The notes beneath the pieces are model-generated. The model saw only the letters and a program-made list of their open reading frames with translations. It did no database searches and was not told the DNA's origin. Made by a program: the position numbers and the translations under genes. From contig JBBQWM010000020.1 in assembly GCA_038210655.1 (NCBI GenBank), positions 1 to 64,000 of the forward strand: a DNA stretch of 64,000 nt, read 5' to 3'. The stretch comes from 54-19 sp038210655 (lineage in GTDB: Bacteria; Chloroflexota; Chloroflexia; Chloroheliales; Chloroheliaceae). This document shows, piece after piece, positions 17,364 to 25,381 of this stretch (positions are counted from its first letter, which is position 1; every line of letters starts with the position of its first letter).

Positions 17364-18194
17364 CTAAAAAGGCGGCATCCGTTTGGCTTGCTCGTAGCGG
17401 GCGACCTCTTCACAGGTATAAAAGGCCGCTGCGGGATGCTGCTGAATAAAGTCGATCAACCGCTCTAACAGGCGTACTCGCCCCGGTCTGCCACTGATAA
17501 AAGGGTGCATGGTCAGGACGTAGCATTTACCGCGCTCTCGTTCGGCGTAAAGCCCCTCAAATTCTTCGCTCCAGGCTTCGTAGGCGGTGCTAAGAGCGCT
17601 GATAGGCCGGGTGTAGGGCGGACGAAACAAAAAGAAAGGCGCGTCGTCCAAAATCCACTGGACTGGCAATTCGACAATCAGCCCGGCAGTACTGGCAATC
17701 GGATGCAAATAAGGCGCGTCGTCGTCCATCATATTGGAGGAATAGAGAAAACCGTTATCCGCCAGGAGAGCCAGCGTATTGCTGCTAAAATCCCAGGACG
17801 GCGAACGATACCCGACCGGGGCGCGGCCCGTCACCTGCTCAATCGCCGCTATCCCACGCACAACTGACTCGGCTTCTTCCTCGCGGGTCTGGCTGGCGGG
17901 CGGGATATGATGATAGCCATGATGGGCGATTTCCCATCCGGCAGTCACGGCAGCCTGGACTGCGGTCGGGTATTTTTCGGCTACCCAACCCGGCACAAAC
18001 AGGGTAGCCGGAACCCCCTTTTTCTGCAAAAGTTCGATCAGCCGGTACAGCCCAACCTTTGGGCCGTACTGTCCAGCAGATAGCACCCCCGGTCGGGTAG
18101 CATTTTGGGGATCGCTGGCAAGAAAGGCCGACTCTGCGTCCAGGTCGAAAGTTAGCATTACCGGGAACTTATCTTTTTCCACTGTTCGAGCCAT
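17364..18194 (-). CDS. Polysaccharide deacetylase family protein
   Basis: A NodB-fold metal-dependent deacetylase. It shows MLTFDLDAES (catalytic and metal Asp), WEIAHHGYHHIPP (metal His residues), VGYRSPSWDFSSNTL and LTMHPFISGRPGR. The order and lack of a signal peptide resemble PuuE-like cytoplasmic deacetylases more than secreted chitin deacetylases, so the substrate is open. I start at the ATG at 18194 with GAGGAGA upstream; an in-frame extension to 18302 is not convincing. About 276 residues. Confidence 0.9.
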   Translation of the reverse strand: MARTVEKDKFPVMLTFDLDAESAFLASDPQNATRPGVLSAGQYGPKVGLYRLIELLQKKGVPATLFVPGWVAEKYPTAVQAAVTAGWEIAHHGYHHIPPASQTREEEAESVVRGIAAIEQVTGRAPVGYRSPSWDFSSNTLALLADNGFLYSSNMMDDDAPYLHPIASTAGLIVELPVQWILDDAPFFLFRPPYTRPISALSTAYEAWSEEFEGLYAERERGKCYVLTMHPFISGRPGRVRLLERLIDFIQQHPAAAFYTCEEVARYEQAKRMPPF

Positions 18195-18331
18195 CTTATT
18201 CTCCTCTTCTTTTAACAGGGATAGACAGACCCTTGCGGGCCTAAAATTGCCTGTGCTTATCTCTGCTGACTGGTTAATTTCGTTGACCCTGCTGCGCCCC
18301 ACTTACAGTATATCTCGCTATCATCTAAATT

Positions 18332-18625
18332 GAGGGTGCGCCTCAATTTTTGCAGGGGGTCAAACAATACAAACGAGCTACCGTGAAAACCTCGATCTAA
18401 ACCACTTAAAAATATATATTAGAAAATTTGTAACTGTTCACAGCATGTCATTCTGAGGCGGGGCATTACCTGGGTTTTTGCCAAAGTAAGTTTCCCGCCG
18501 AAGAATCTCAGTTCAAACCACTAGATTTCTGTGAACGGTTACGAAAATTTTCTAATATATGCTCAATTCCGGTTTAGGATGTAGCACAACCTCATTAGTT
18601 TGCAAAAACCTGACACTCACCCCTA
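18332..18625. mobile_element. Terminal-inverted-repeat element A, carrying an N-family repeat in its apex
   Basis: Ends gggtgcgcctcaatttttgc and gcaaaaacctgacactcacc are inverted copies. The interior matches elements at 47964-48157 and, reversed, 54031-54210, including aatacaaacgagctaccgtg and the palindrome attagaaaa...ttttctaat. The centre of that palindrome is filled by a second repeat (18430-18542) whose arms gtaactgttcacag and ctgtgaacggttac are inverted. No coding sequence. The rest of 18195-18763 shows no gene. Confidence 0.75.
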
Positions 18626-18763
18626 AATTGAGTGGTGCAAGCGGCAAAGCCTGGTTTATGGTATGCTATATAGTAGCAGGGCTTTGGCAGTTTGCAAGAT
18701 CGGAAACAATTTAGCTTTTAGAATTTAGCTTTTTATTTTTAAAAGTAGGAGGAAACGAGCAAG

Positions 18764-19078
18764 ATGGGCGCGATAGTAGGATTGTTCAAGTTCTTGATCG
18801 GGGTAGTACTGGGAGCCGCGACCGGGGCAACCGTCGCTACGTTAATAGTAACCCGCGATGGTCAGGCGACGGTCGAAAAACTACGCGGCGTGGTGAGCGA
18901 GATGGTCGATAGCGGCAAAACTGCCGCCGCCGAGGAAGAAACCCGGATGCAGCAGCGCCGCCAGGAGTTGATCGGGGAGGCCGCCGCCCAGCGTCATGTC
19001 AAGACCGAAGAAGAAAAAGCGGTTGAAAAAGCCAAAAAAGACCTGAAAAAAGAGATGGAAAAGAAGAACAAAAAGTAA
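18764..19078 (+). CDS. Small membrane-anchored YtxH-like protein
   Basis: 104 residues. An N-terminal membrane helix rich in Gly and Ala (about 5-28, LFKFLIGVVLGAATGATVAT) is followed by a charged, probably coiled-coil tail ending in many Lys and Glu residues. This layout is typical of YtxH-domain proteins, which have no known catalytic role. AGGAGG lies upstream of the ATG. No partner gene is obvious; a cupin gene follows after about 65 bases. Confidence 0.75.
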   Translation: MGAIVGLFKFLIGVVLGAATGATVATLIVTRDGQATVEKLRGVVSEMVDSGKTAAAEEETRMQQRRQELIGEAAAQRHVKTEEEKAVEKAKKDLKKEMEKKNKK

Positions 19079-19142
19079 GCTTTGCCGATCTCTTCTAAAG
19101 GGCGATGCTTGAAATCAGCCTGAACTACCGAGCAATAAAACT

Positions 19143-19466
19143 ATGGATGTAAAGAATATTTCCGAGGCGCGTCGCTGGAGCAACGAGAAGATGCAAAAGG
19201 TCGGCCTTTTCGCCAGCGACCGCATGTTTTGCGATGTCTATTGCCTGGAACCGGGCCAATCCCAAAAGGTTCACAGCCACGACAACGCCGATAAAATTTA
19301 TGTCGTACTGGAAGGCCAGGGCCGGTTTGTGGTCGGCGAGGAGGAGCAGGTATTGACCGTTAACCAGACCGTCGTGGTGCCGCCGCCGCTTGTTCACGGG
19401 GTCTTTAACGATAGCGACACCCGACTGGTTGTGCTGGTCTTTCTGGCCGGGGAGTACCCGCACTAA
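19143..19466 (+). CDS. Cupin-domain protein
   Basis: 107 residues forming a single cupin barrel: motif 1 SQKVHSHDNADKIYVVLEGQG (His, His, Glu metal ligands) and motif 2 NQTVVVPPPLVHGVFN (third His). Such one-domain cupins bind a metal and can be isomerases, dioxygenases or sensors; the role here is unknown. It converges with the cyclophilin gene, whose stop is 3 bases away. Confidence 0.85.
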   Translation: MDVKNISEARRWSNEKMQKVGLFASDRMFCDVYCLEPGQSQKVHSHDNADKIYVVLEGQGRFVVGEEEQVLTVNQTVVVPPPLVHGVFNDSDTRLVVLVFLAGEYPH

Positions 19467-19469
19467 TCG

Positions 19470-20003
19470 TTACAAAACAGGCTCGATCCGGCTGATCTTG
19501 ACCGGTGGTTTCAAACTCTGGGCCTCGGCGGGCAAGGCTTGAAGCTGCCTGACTACTTCCTGACCAGCGACCACCCTGCCGAAAGCCGCAAAACCCTGTC
19601 CATCCGGGTAGCGTCGCCCACCGTAATCGAGTTCGGATTGATCGCCCACGCAAATAAAAAACTCCGAAGTCGCGCTATCTACTCCCAACCGGGCCATTGA
19701 AATAGTACCATCCCGATGGCTCAACCCAGTCAGGTTGGTGCGCTCCAACTCTATCGCCGGGAATTTGGCTTTGCTGGTCAGATTCTCCATCCCTAACCCG
19801 CCCTGGATTACCTCGATCTTGACCGCATTATCAGGCTGGTTCGACATTGTGACTGTCCGATAAAAATGGCTGTCGGTATAAAAGCCTGCTTCGATATAGC
19901 GTAAAAAATTAGCCGTTGTAATAGGCGCTTTCTCTACTTCCAGTTCGATCTCAATTGCTCCCAGTTCGGTGGTGATACGGAACCGGGGAAGTTGGCTAGT
20001 CAT
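19470..20003 (-). CDS. Peptidyl-prolyl cis-trans isomerase, cyclophilin type
   Basis: Catalyses proline isomerisation during protein folding. 177 residues: ELGAIEIELEVEKAPITTANFLRYI at the start, IQGGLGMEN, ISMARLGVDSATSEFFICVGDQ in the active-site region, and GFAAFGRVVAGQEVVRQL. No signal peptide, so it is cytoplasmic. The ATG is preceded by GGAGGAAAA. The family usually has FARM/QFFI; here the core reads SMARLG...SEFFICV, within normal variation. Confidence 0.93.
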   Translation of the reverse strand: MTSQLPRFRITTELGAIEIELEVEKAPITTANFLRYIEAGFYTDSHFYRTVTMSNQPDNAVKIEVIQGGLGMENLTSKAKFPAIELERTNLTGLSHRDGTISMARLGVDSATSEFFICVGDQSELDYGGRRYPDGQGFAAFGRVVAGQEVVRQLQALPAEAQSLKPPVKISRIEPVL

Positions 20004-20025
20004 GATTATTTTTCCTCCATTAAAA

Positions 20026-20066
20026 TTAACAGGGATAAACAGGATTGACAGGATAAGTAGGGAAAT
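20026..20066. repeat. ACAGGAT-type short repeats
   Basis: Reads ttaacagggataaacaggat and continues with gacaggataag. Matching units are at 24272-24312, inverted at 24460-24492, and weakly near 18215 and 45666. The remainder of 20067-20382 holds no gene. Confidence 0.75.
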
Positions 20067-20236
20067 CTATGGGCGGAGCCATATCCTACAAAATTCTCGG
20101 TTCCCTGTGTGACATTGCTCTGCCAATGGATGTCTTGATTTGGTACTTTCTCTTTCCTATTCGAGAATTTTCGCACTGTTGCCGAATTTTTTCAAATTAG
20201 ATCACCTGGAATCTGGTAGCTAATAAACTTCTAATC

Positions 20237-20252
20237 TTTGATCTGTATCACA
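20237..20252. promoter_or_regulatory. CRP-like palindromic site
   Basis: TTTGATCTGTATCACA matches 12 of the 14 defined positions of the E. coli CRP consensus palindrome. It lies about 130 bases before a gene for a cNMP-binding membrane protein. Suggestive only: a short palindrome can occur by chance. Confidence 0.35.
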
Positions 20253-20382
20253 TTTATTAAATTAGAGGCGTGTTAAAATAGGACTGTGTACCTTCCCAAT
20301 TATAGGCATCTTCTAATACGCAATTTGTACCTGGCAACTGGTTAAATATCTCTAGGGTCGTTAGCAGTAAGGAACAACCAAA

Positions 20383-22392
20383 ATGAACAACCTCCTAAAA
20401 CTCATCCGGGGGCGGGATATTCAAATCCGAGCGGTGGTTATTACCGCTATCGCCTCCTACCTCATGCAACTTAGTGGCATTCTTTTGCACTGGCACCTCT
20501 GGGCCATTGCCTTAGTGACGTTGCTCCCCTGGATTCCACTATTCACCATGAAAGTGTTATGGAACAGCCGTCATTATGGTTTTATGGCTTTTTACGCTGT
20601 CCTGATGTTGGTTCAGGCCGGGCATGTTGGCGAGCATCTTTTCCAGATGGGCGAGTATATTGCCTATAAAGAACACACCTACGAGGGCCGCATACTGGCA
20701 ATTGACCCAACTACGGCCGATAAGCCAAAGGTAAAAGTTCTCGAAGCCGACCTCCCACAGGCCGATTTGGTTATCAACAAAACTTCCAAAGAAGATAGCC
20801 GCTCTATCACGGTCGTCAATGGCGGTCAGACCTTTACCGGTCGTCCGGTCGTATTTGAGGGTTGCAAAGGCTGGAGTTGGAACGGGCCGGGCTGTGCAGC
20901 GGCGCACGGAGTCTTTGGCGAACTCGACCGGGAGCTAATTCACTTTTTGTGGGATGGCGCGATTTTGATCGCTTGCACGATTTTGCTATTCAAGTTCCCC
21001 AAAAACCCCTGGACAAAGTGGGCCTTTATCGCCGCGCTGGTGCATCAGGTTGAGCATATCTTTTTGTTTGGCACCAACATCATCGACTTTACCAGCTATT
21101 CCTTTACTCCGGCAGATGCGCTGGCCGGAAAGACGATCCCAACCTATTTTGGCGTAGCCACCCTGCATCCTGACCAGGGCCTGCTGGGTCACGATGGGGT
21201 CATCGGTTGCGCGATTGGGTGCAGCACCGACCCAGCCCGACAAAGCAGCATCAACGCGGTTTTGCCCAACCGGATCAATATCCACTTTATCTATAATTCG
21301 CTGGTCTTTACACCAATGGTTGGAGCTTTCGTCTATCAGTTGAAGCAGATTTACGACGAATGGCTGGCAAAAGCCCTGCCAAGTTTGAGCCGCCAGCAGT
21401 TGATCGCTTTTAGTGCCTCGGCCACTACCCTTAGATTCAGGGCCGGACAGACCATCTTTGCCCAGGGCGATGCCGCCGACCGCTTCTATATCATCACCAA
21501 AGGTCAGGTCGAAATCTTGCGGGGCGACAAGCGCGGTGTTCAAAAGCCAGTTGCAACGTTGGACGAAGGAGCCTACTTTGGCGAGATCGGTATTTTGGGA
21601 CGCACCCGGCGTACCGCGACGGTCAGAGCGCTAACCGACATCGAGGTTTTAAGCCTGGATGAGCCAACCTTCCGGGCGATGGTGGCGGCTTCCGCTGAAA
21701 GCTACAAAGACCTCGACTTTGTGGTCAAGCGCCGGATCAAGCAGCTTGGGGCAGTTTCGGGCAAGTACATCGATCAGAAGATCGACGCTAACCCTGATCT
21801 GCTGGTCAAAAGCCAGATTATTCAGAACTGGCTAGACGATATGGAATACAAAAGCCAGTTGCTCAACTGGAACGGCCTGTCCGAACCGGTCGATGGCAGA
21901 GCGCCAACTACGCCGTTGGGTCAAGCGCAAGCTCAACCCCAACCGGGCTTCCAACCGCCTCCGGCGGCAGTACAGGTTCCGCCTGCCCAGCGTGGGCCGC
22001 AGCCTTTCTACCCGGCGACCACCCCCCATCACGCGATCCAAAGCGGGAATGGCGCAATCGCCGCCCCACCTAGACTGATCGGCAGCCTCAAGGTACGCAG
22101 TGGGCCGTCCACCGGGCAGCGGTTCGAGATTACCACGCCCCGCACCCTGGTTGGTCGGCGCAGCAACAAAATCGCCGATGTACCGCTCTATATGGTGGAC
22201 GACCCACGGGTCAGCCGAGAGCATATCGAGATCGTAACCCAGCCCGATGGGGTCTACTTGCGCGACCTGGGTAGCTCGAATGGAACCTGGTATAACGGAA
22301 CACAACTGGAAGCTACCCCCATCCTCCTCTCGGATGGGGCCGAAATCCGTCTCGGCACCGATACGGTCTTGACCTTCCGTTACGGGCAATAA
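20383..22392 (+). CDS. His-rich membrane protein with cNMP-binding and FHA domains
   Basis: 669 residues. About six membrane helices (roughly 15-37, 40-58, 67-90, 188-206, 212-230, 302-320) contain paired His/Glu residues: GHVGEH (80-85), H187, HQVEH (221-225) and H301. A cyclic-nucleotide-binding domain follows (about 335-445) with the phosphate cassette FGEIGILGRTRRTATVRA and its conserved Arg. A Pro/Gln-rich linker (505-560) leads to an FHA domain (567-665) with GRRS, VSREHIEI and LGSSNGTWYNG, expected to bind phosphothreonine. The His pattern may bind metal or haem. I infer a membrane sensor coupling a second messenger to kinase signalling; I do not recognise the membrane family. AAGGA precedes the ATG. 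Confidence 0.85.
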   Translation: MNNLLKLIRGRDIQIRAVVITAIASYLMQLSGILLHWHLWAIALVTLLPWIPLFTMKVLWNSRHYGFMAFYAVLMLVQAGHVGEHLFQMGEYIAYKEHTYEGRILAIDPTTADKPKVKVLEADLPQADLVINKTSKEDSRSITVVNGGQTFTGRPVVFEGCKGWSWNGPGCAAAHGVFGELDRELIHFLWDGAILIACTILLFKFPKNPWTKWAFIAALVHQVEHIFLFGTNIIDFTSYSFTPADALAGKTIPTYFGVATLHPDQGLLGHDGVIGCAIGCSTDPARQSSINAVLPNRINIHFIYNSLVFTPMVGAFVYQLKQIYDEWLAKALPSLSRQQLIAFSASATTLRFRAGQTIFAQGDAADRFYIITKGQVEILRGDKRGVQKPVATLDEGAYFGEIGILGRTRRTATVRALTDIEVLSLDEPTFRAMVAASAESYKDLDFVVKRRIKQLGAVSGKYIDQKIDANPDLLVKSQIIQNWLDDMEYKSQLLNWNGLSEPVDGRAPTTPLGQAQAQPQPGFQPPPAAVQVPPAQRGPQPFYPATTPHHAIQSGNGAIAAPPRLIGSLKVRSGPSTGQRFEITTPRTLVGRRSNKIADVPLYMVDDPRVSREHIEIVTQPDGVYLRDLGSSNGTWYNGTQLEATPILLSDGAEIRLGTDTVLTFRYGQ

Positions 22393-22430
22393 AGGTATCA
22401 GGTAAGAGGTATTAGGTGTCAGGTGTCAGA
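22393..22430. repeat. GGTATCAGGT/GGTGTCAGGT decamer array (left)
   Basis: Reads aggtatcaggtaagaggtat and continues with taggtgtcaggtgtcag. An inverted counterpart is at 23272-23300, so the two arrays bracket the small minus-strand gene at 22567-22881. Confidence 0.8.
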
Positions 22431-22566
22431 CCAGAGTATTTTCTCAAAATCTGGGGTAAATCTTATCTCTTTGAACTCAACAAGGTTGATTTTCGCTAGG
22501 TTATCCCGAAAAATTGAAAGGATACCAGTGTTGAAAATTCGGACAAAAGTGAGCGTGAAGAGCCTG

Positions 22567-22881
22567 TTACCCCTCGCCCGGAACAAGCCCACGAAGAACT
22601 GCCTGGACAAAGGGCAGAAAGCCTTCTGGACCCAATCGATCCTGCACATGCACGGTCGTCGCGTCGTTTGCCTGAAGGACTTCCCACGCGATCTCCAGAT
22701 GGGTTTCTACAGCGAGCTTTCCCCCTATGAAGACGTGATCGATGGTGGTCTGCGAAAGTCGGGACCGCACATCTTTCACGCTCTTCCCGAGAAACACCTC
22801 CAGACCGGGTCGCGTGAACTGTTGCTGTGCGTTGGTGAGAACGCTGTCCGAGAATCCCAGTAGTAGAATCTTTTTGCTCAT
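22567..22881 (-). CDS. Small uncharacterised protein, receiver-like start
   Basis: 104 residues, MSKKILLLGFSDSVLTNAQQ at the start and GPEGFLPFVQAVLRGL near the end. The alternating hydrophobic strands and helices resemble a short flavodoxin/receiver-like fold, but the acidic phosphoacceptor pocket of true response regulators is not evident. GGAGGAG lies just before the ATG, which favours this strand over a longer plus-strand frame. Function unknown. Confidence 0.6.
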   Translation of the reverse strand: MSKKILLLGFSDSVLTNAQQQFTRPGLEVFLGKSVKDVRSRLSQTTIDHVFIGGKLAVETHLEIAWEVLQANDATTVHVQDRLGPEGFLPFVQAVLRGLVPGEG

Positions 22882-23271
22882 ATTTCTCCTCCTGTTCGTC
22901 TCATAGTGTGTTGTGTCAGTCTCTCGCTCCTCCCACTACATCCCTGTTCAAAGCCATCCTGACCCATTGTGATTCGGTATTGGGAGTGTCAGAAGCAGTA
23001 TACCAGAGCTAGAATAGTTTTCCTGAACATATATCCTCGTGCTCACGTTTCGCGGCTCACGTGCTTAGGTTTCCCTCGAATTGGCTCAGCTTTCAGCCAA
23101 TTTACCATCTCTTTCTCAAACCTGGCACAAACTTTTGCATGAGACACAGCTTTTAGCCTTCAGTAGCATTTGTGGTCAGCCTTTTGGTAGGAAACGGACA
23201 ACCTTTCGGGTAAGCTCTATTTTGCGCTTGTTTACCCCGAAATTTTGATACGATACAGACCAGATCGGTTT
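22882..23271. other. Intergenic stretch without a recognisable gene
   Basis: About 390 bases between the start of a small minus-strand gene and a decamer repeat array. I see no coding frame with a ribosome-binding site, no strong hairpin and no RNA motif. It presumably contains the promoter for the 22567-22881 gene. Confidence 0.5.
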
Positions 23272-23300
23272 TAACCTGACACCTCTTACCTAATACCTCT
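23272..23300. repeat. ACCTGACACCT decamer array (right, inverted)
   Basis: Reads taacctgacacctcttacct and continues aatacctctt, the reverse complement of the array at 22393-22430. It lies directly after the stop of the PhaR-like gene. Confidence 0.8.
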
Positions 23301-23305
23301 TCCAT

Positions 23306-24034
23306 TCAGTCGGCTTCGGTGGACTGAAAAGCGGCTTTACCCCATTTTGCCAGCCGTTCGCTAATCTCGTTCAGATCGGCTTGAAGCTGGCGGGCGATAG
23401 CCGGGTCGGGTGGGTTTTGCTGTAAGTGTTCGGCGAGTTGAGCCGCCTGTCGAGCGAGGTCAGTGGCTTGCTCGGCGATAGGCAGTGGCGAAAAGGGGGG
23501 CGGTTGGTCGGAAGTAGCGTCATCCCAGACTTCAAAATCGTCCAGGCTGCGCCGTCGCAAAAGACCGGGGCCGGGAACCGCCGGACGGGACACTTCGGGC
23601 AGATTTGCGGCAGGGCGGGCCTTGCGACGATTTTCGATTAGCCTTTCGACCATCCGCAAAATTTCTTCCTCGCTACCCTGACCCATTTCCAGCCAGAATT
23701 TTAGGCTGCGCTCGACTTCATGCTCCAACATCCCCACCAAACCGCTGGAACTAAGCGGCAACGGCCGGGCCAGACTGGACAAACCACGCCCTAATGTCTC
23801 GCCGCTCCGCAACAAACCCGACAACAGCCCGGACGACAACGACCGCCGCGACCGCTCCCGTTCCAGCAAAAGCTGGCTCAGAATAACGGTCGTCAAATCC
23901 TCGTCGGTCTCGTTATCGACCACCTTGATTTCGGCTCCTTCCTGCACCAGCCCAGCCACGCCTTCCAGCGTGATATAGGTGCGGGTCGCCGTATCATAAA
24001 GTTTGCGGTTGGAGTAGCGTTTAATCAGGCGCAT
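23306..24034 (-). CDS. PhaR-like polyhydroxyalkanoate synthesis regulator
   Basis: 242 residues. The first ~60 residues (RLIKRYSNRKLYDTATRTYI, then TLEGVAGLVQEGAEIKVVDN) are the PHB/PHA accumulation regulator DNA-binding domain, which controls carbon storage genes and binds PHA granules in other bacteria. The rest is helical and Arg/Pro-rich, without a second known domain. No PHA synthase gene is in the window. The start lacks a strong ribosome-binding site and lies 23 bases after the small gene upstream, so translational coupling is likely. Confidence 0.85.
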   Translation of the reverse strand: MRLIKRYSNRKLYDTATRTYITLEGVAGLVQEGAEIKVVDNETDEDLTTVILSQLLLERERSRRSLSSGLLSGLLRSGETLGRGLSSLARPLPLSSSGLVGMLEHEVERSLKFWLEMGQGSEEEILRMVERLIENRRKARPAANLPEVSRPAVPGPGLLRRRSLDDFEVWDDATSDQPPPFSPLPIAEQATDLARQAAQLAEHLQQNPPDPAIARQLQADLNEISERLAKWGKAAFQSTEAD

Positions 24035-24056
24035 GGCTTTTACTCAAACAAAGTTC

Positions 24057-24251
24057 TTAATGTTCGCGGCGCTCGATCAGGTTTTCATTCTCGTCGTAGC
24101 GTTCTTCGACCACGATGCCGCCCGGTTCATTGTCGCGCATATAAATACGGAAAATATCACTTAGCTCGGCGTAATCCATATTATCACGGATAACCTGCAA
24201 AATCAGCTTCAAATCATCTTTACTGGCTTCGATATTAGCAATAAATTTCAT
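24057..24251 (-). CDS. Small acidic uncharacterised protein
   Basis: 64 residues, acidic, no membrane segment: KFIANIEASKDDLKLILQVI then DIFRIYMRDNEPGGIVVEER. GAGAGG precedes the ATG, and the gene lies 22 bases upstream of the PhaR-like gene on the same strand, so the two are probably co-transcribed. I do not recognise the family. Confidence 0.6.
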   Translation of the reverse strand: MKFIANIEASKDDLKLILQVIRDNMDYAELSDIFRIYMRDNEPGGIVVEERYDENENLIERREH

Positions 24252-24271
24252 TTCACAAACCTCTCTAAAAT

Positions 24272-24492
24272 TTTATTAACAGGGATGGACAGGATAAACA
24301 GGATTTAATATTTAATATTTTAACTACTCAGCCCGGTTCAGTATAGCAAACTGAGATTCTTCGGCGGGGGCTATTTTTAGCAAAACTGAGGTAAACGCCC
24401 CCTCACCCCCGTCTGAAGCGTGACATGGACTGACCGCTTCAAATCGTAAATCGTAAATCCTGTCTATCTTGTTTATCCCTGTTAATTCTGTT
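24272..24492. repeat. Composite inverted repeat (ACAGGAT arms with N-family core)
   Basis: Arms ttaacagggatggacaggat (24272 onward) and atcttgtttatccctgttaa (to about 24484) are inverted. The core contains gagattcttcggcggggg, shared with repeats at 4963-5089 and 18430-18542, and a gtaaatcgtaaatc stretch. It separates two small minus-strand genes. Confidence 0.7.
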
Positions 24493-24500
24493 CTTAATTC

Positions 24501-24824
24501 TCATTTACTGAAAAAGACCTGGTAAACATTTTCCTTGATCGCCTGCAAACATTCTTCGAGATGTCCGGCTACTTCCAAATCTTGCCACTTTTTGTTATCC
24601 CGGTAGTAAGAAAGCACAAACAGGCTACTGGCGCTATCGACCGGGCTAACCCGCGCCCAGGGTGCATAATAGCCTTGCCAGCGCTCCGAGCCGTCCGGCA
24701 CGACATATTCGTAGAGGGTTAGCGTACCGCGCCGCTCCTCGCCCAGCACTTCGGCCCAGGCTGCGTCCGGCCCGATAAACTCTTGCGCCCGTTTTAATAA
24801 TTCGCTAATGCCTACAATTCTCAT
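24501..24824 (-). CDS. Small uncharacterised protein
   Basis: 107 residues, soluble, no known motif: MRIVGISELLKRAQEFIGPD at the start, a strand-rich centre (GTLTLYEYVVPDGSERWQGY) and an aromatic end (NVYQVFFSK). Codon use is like that of its neighbours and the start is an ATG. It is transcribed alone and divergently from the arsenic operon, which lies about 110 bases away. Function unknown. Confidence 0.6.
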   Translation of the reverse strand: MRIVGISELLKRAQEFIGPDAAWAEVLGEERRGTLTLYEYVVPDGSERWQGYYAPWARVSPVDSASSLFVLSYYRDNKKWQDLEVAGHLEECLQAIKENVYQVFFSK

Positions 24825-24900
24825 GATAAAAGTGTAGCACGAACGAGGCGGCTCTACAAGTCGAATTGCCCTTGCGAATAATTATAAAATACAAAATTGA

Positions 24901-24929
24901 TTGACAAACTTCGATATGTATATTATGAT
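24901..24929 (+). promoter_or_regulatory. arsR promoter with probable ArsR operator
   Basis: TTGACA at 24901-24906 and TATGAT at 24924-24929 are 17 bases apart. The spacer aacttcgatatgtatatta resembles that of the promoter before arsI. The predicted transcript would begin at or very near the arsR ATG (24936). Confidence 0.7.
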
Positions 24930-24935
24930 GAGATT

Positions 24936-25304
24936 ATGATAAAAGAACTAAAAGTAATTCAAGAGGAGTGTTGCACTCCTTCTTCAAAACCGACTATCGA
25001 CAAAGCCCAGGCCGACAAAGCCCAGGAGCTTTTTGCGGCCCTGGCGGATGCCACCCGCCTGTCGATCCTGAGTTTGCTGGCTAACAGCCTCGAACACGAG
25101 GTCTGTGTGTGCGATATTACCAGCAGTTTTAGCCTGGCCCAACCGACCATCTCGCACCACTTGCGTATCTTGCGGGATGCCGGGCTAATCAAGGGCGACA
25201 AGCGCGGCAAGTGGGTTTATTATTCGCTGATTAAAGGTCGGGCCGAGGAAATCAAGATTATGGTAGACCAACTGCTCGGTAGCCCTGAATTTGCTCTGCT
25301 TTGA
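24936..25304 (+). CDS. arsR: ArsR-family arsenic-responsive repressor
   Basis: A winged-helix metalloregulator of 122 residues. The helix-turn-helix is FSLAQPTISHHLRILRDAGL and the wing KGDKRGKWVYYSL. Arsenic-binding cysteines are likely CC at the N-terminus (IQEECCTPS) and the CVCD pair before the recognition helix. I start at the ATG at 24936: the longer TTG frame begins inside the promoter. No ribosome-binding site is seen, which fits leaderless translation. First gene of an arsenic operon. Confidence 0.92.
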   Translation: MIKELKVIQEECCTPSSKPTIDKAQADKAQELFAALADATRLSILSLLANSLEHEVCVCDITSSFSLAQPTISHHLRILRDAGLIKGDKRGKWVYYSLIKGRAEEIKIMVDQLLGSPEFALL

Positions 25305-25317
25305 TTTTTTTGGCGAA

Positions 25318-25349
25318 TTAGATTGATGATTGTGCAAGCATCAATCTAA
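25318..25349. repeat. Hairpin between arsR and acr3
   Basis: Perfect 11-bp arms ttagattgatg and catcaatctaa around a 10-base loop. There is no T-run after it, so it more likely adjusts mRNA stability or expression than ends transcription. Confidence 0.75.
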
Positions 25350-25381
25350 AGTAGAAGTTGCTTTAGCAACAGGAGGTTGAG

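Noticed and set aside
22423..22863. Plus-strand frame of 146 codons
   Set aside because: Overlaps a minus-strand gene with a strong ribosome-binding site, and has no family-like sequence.
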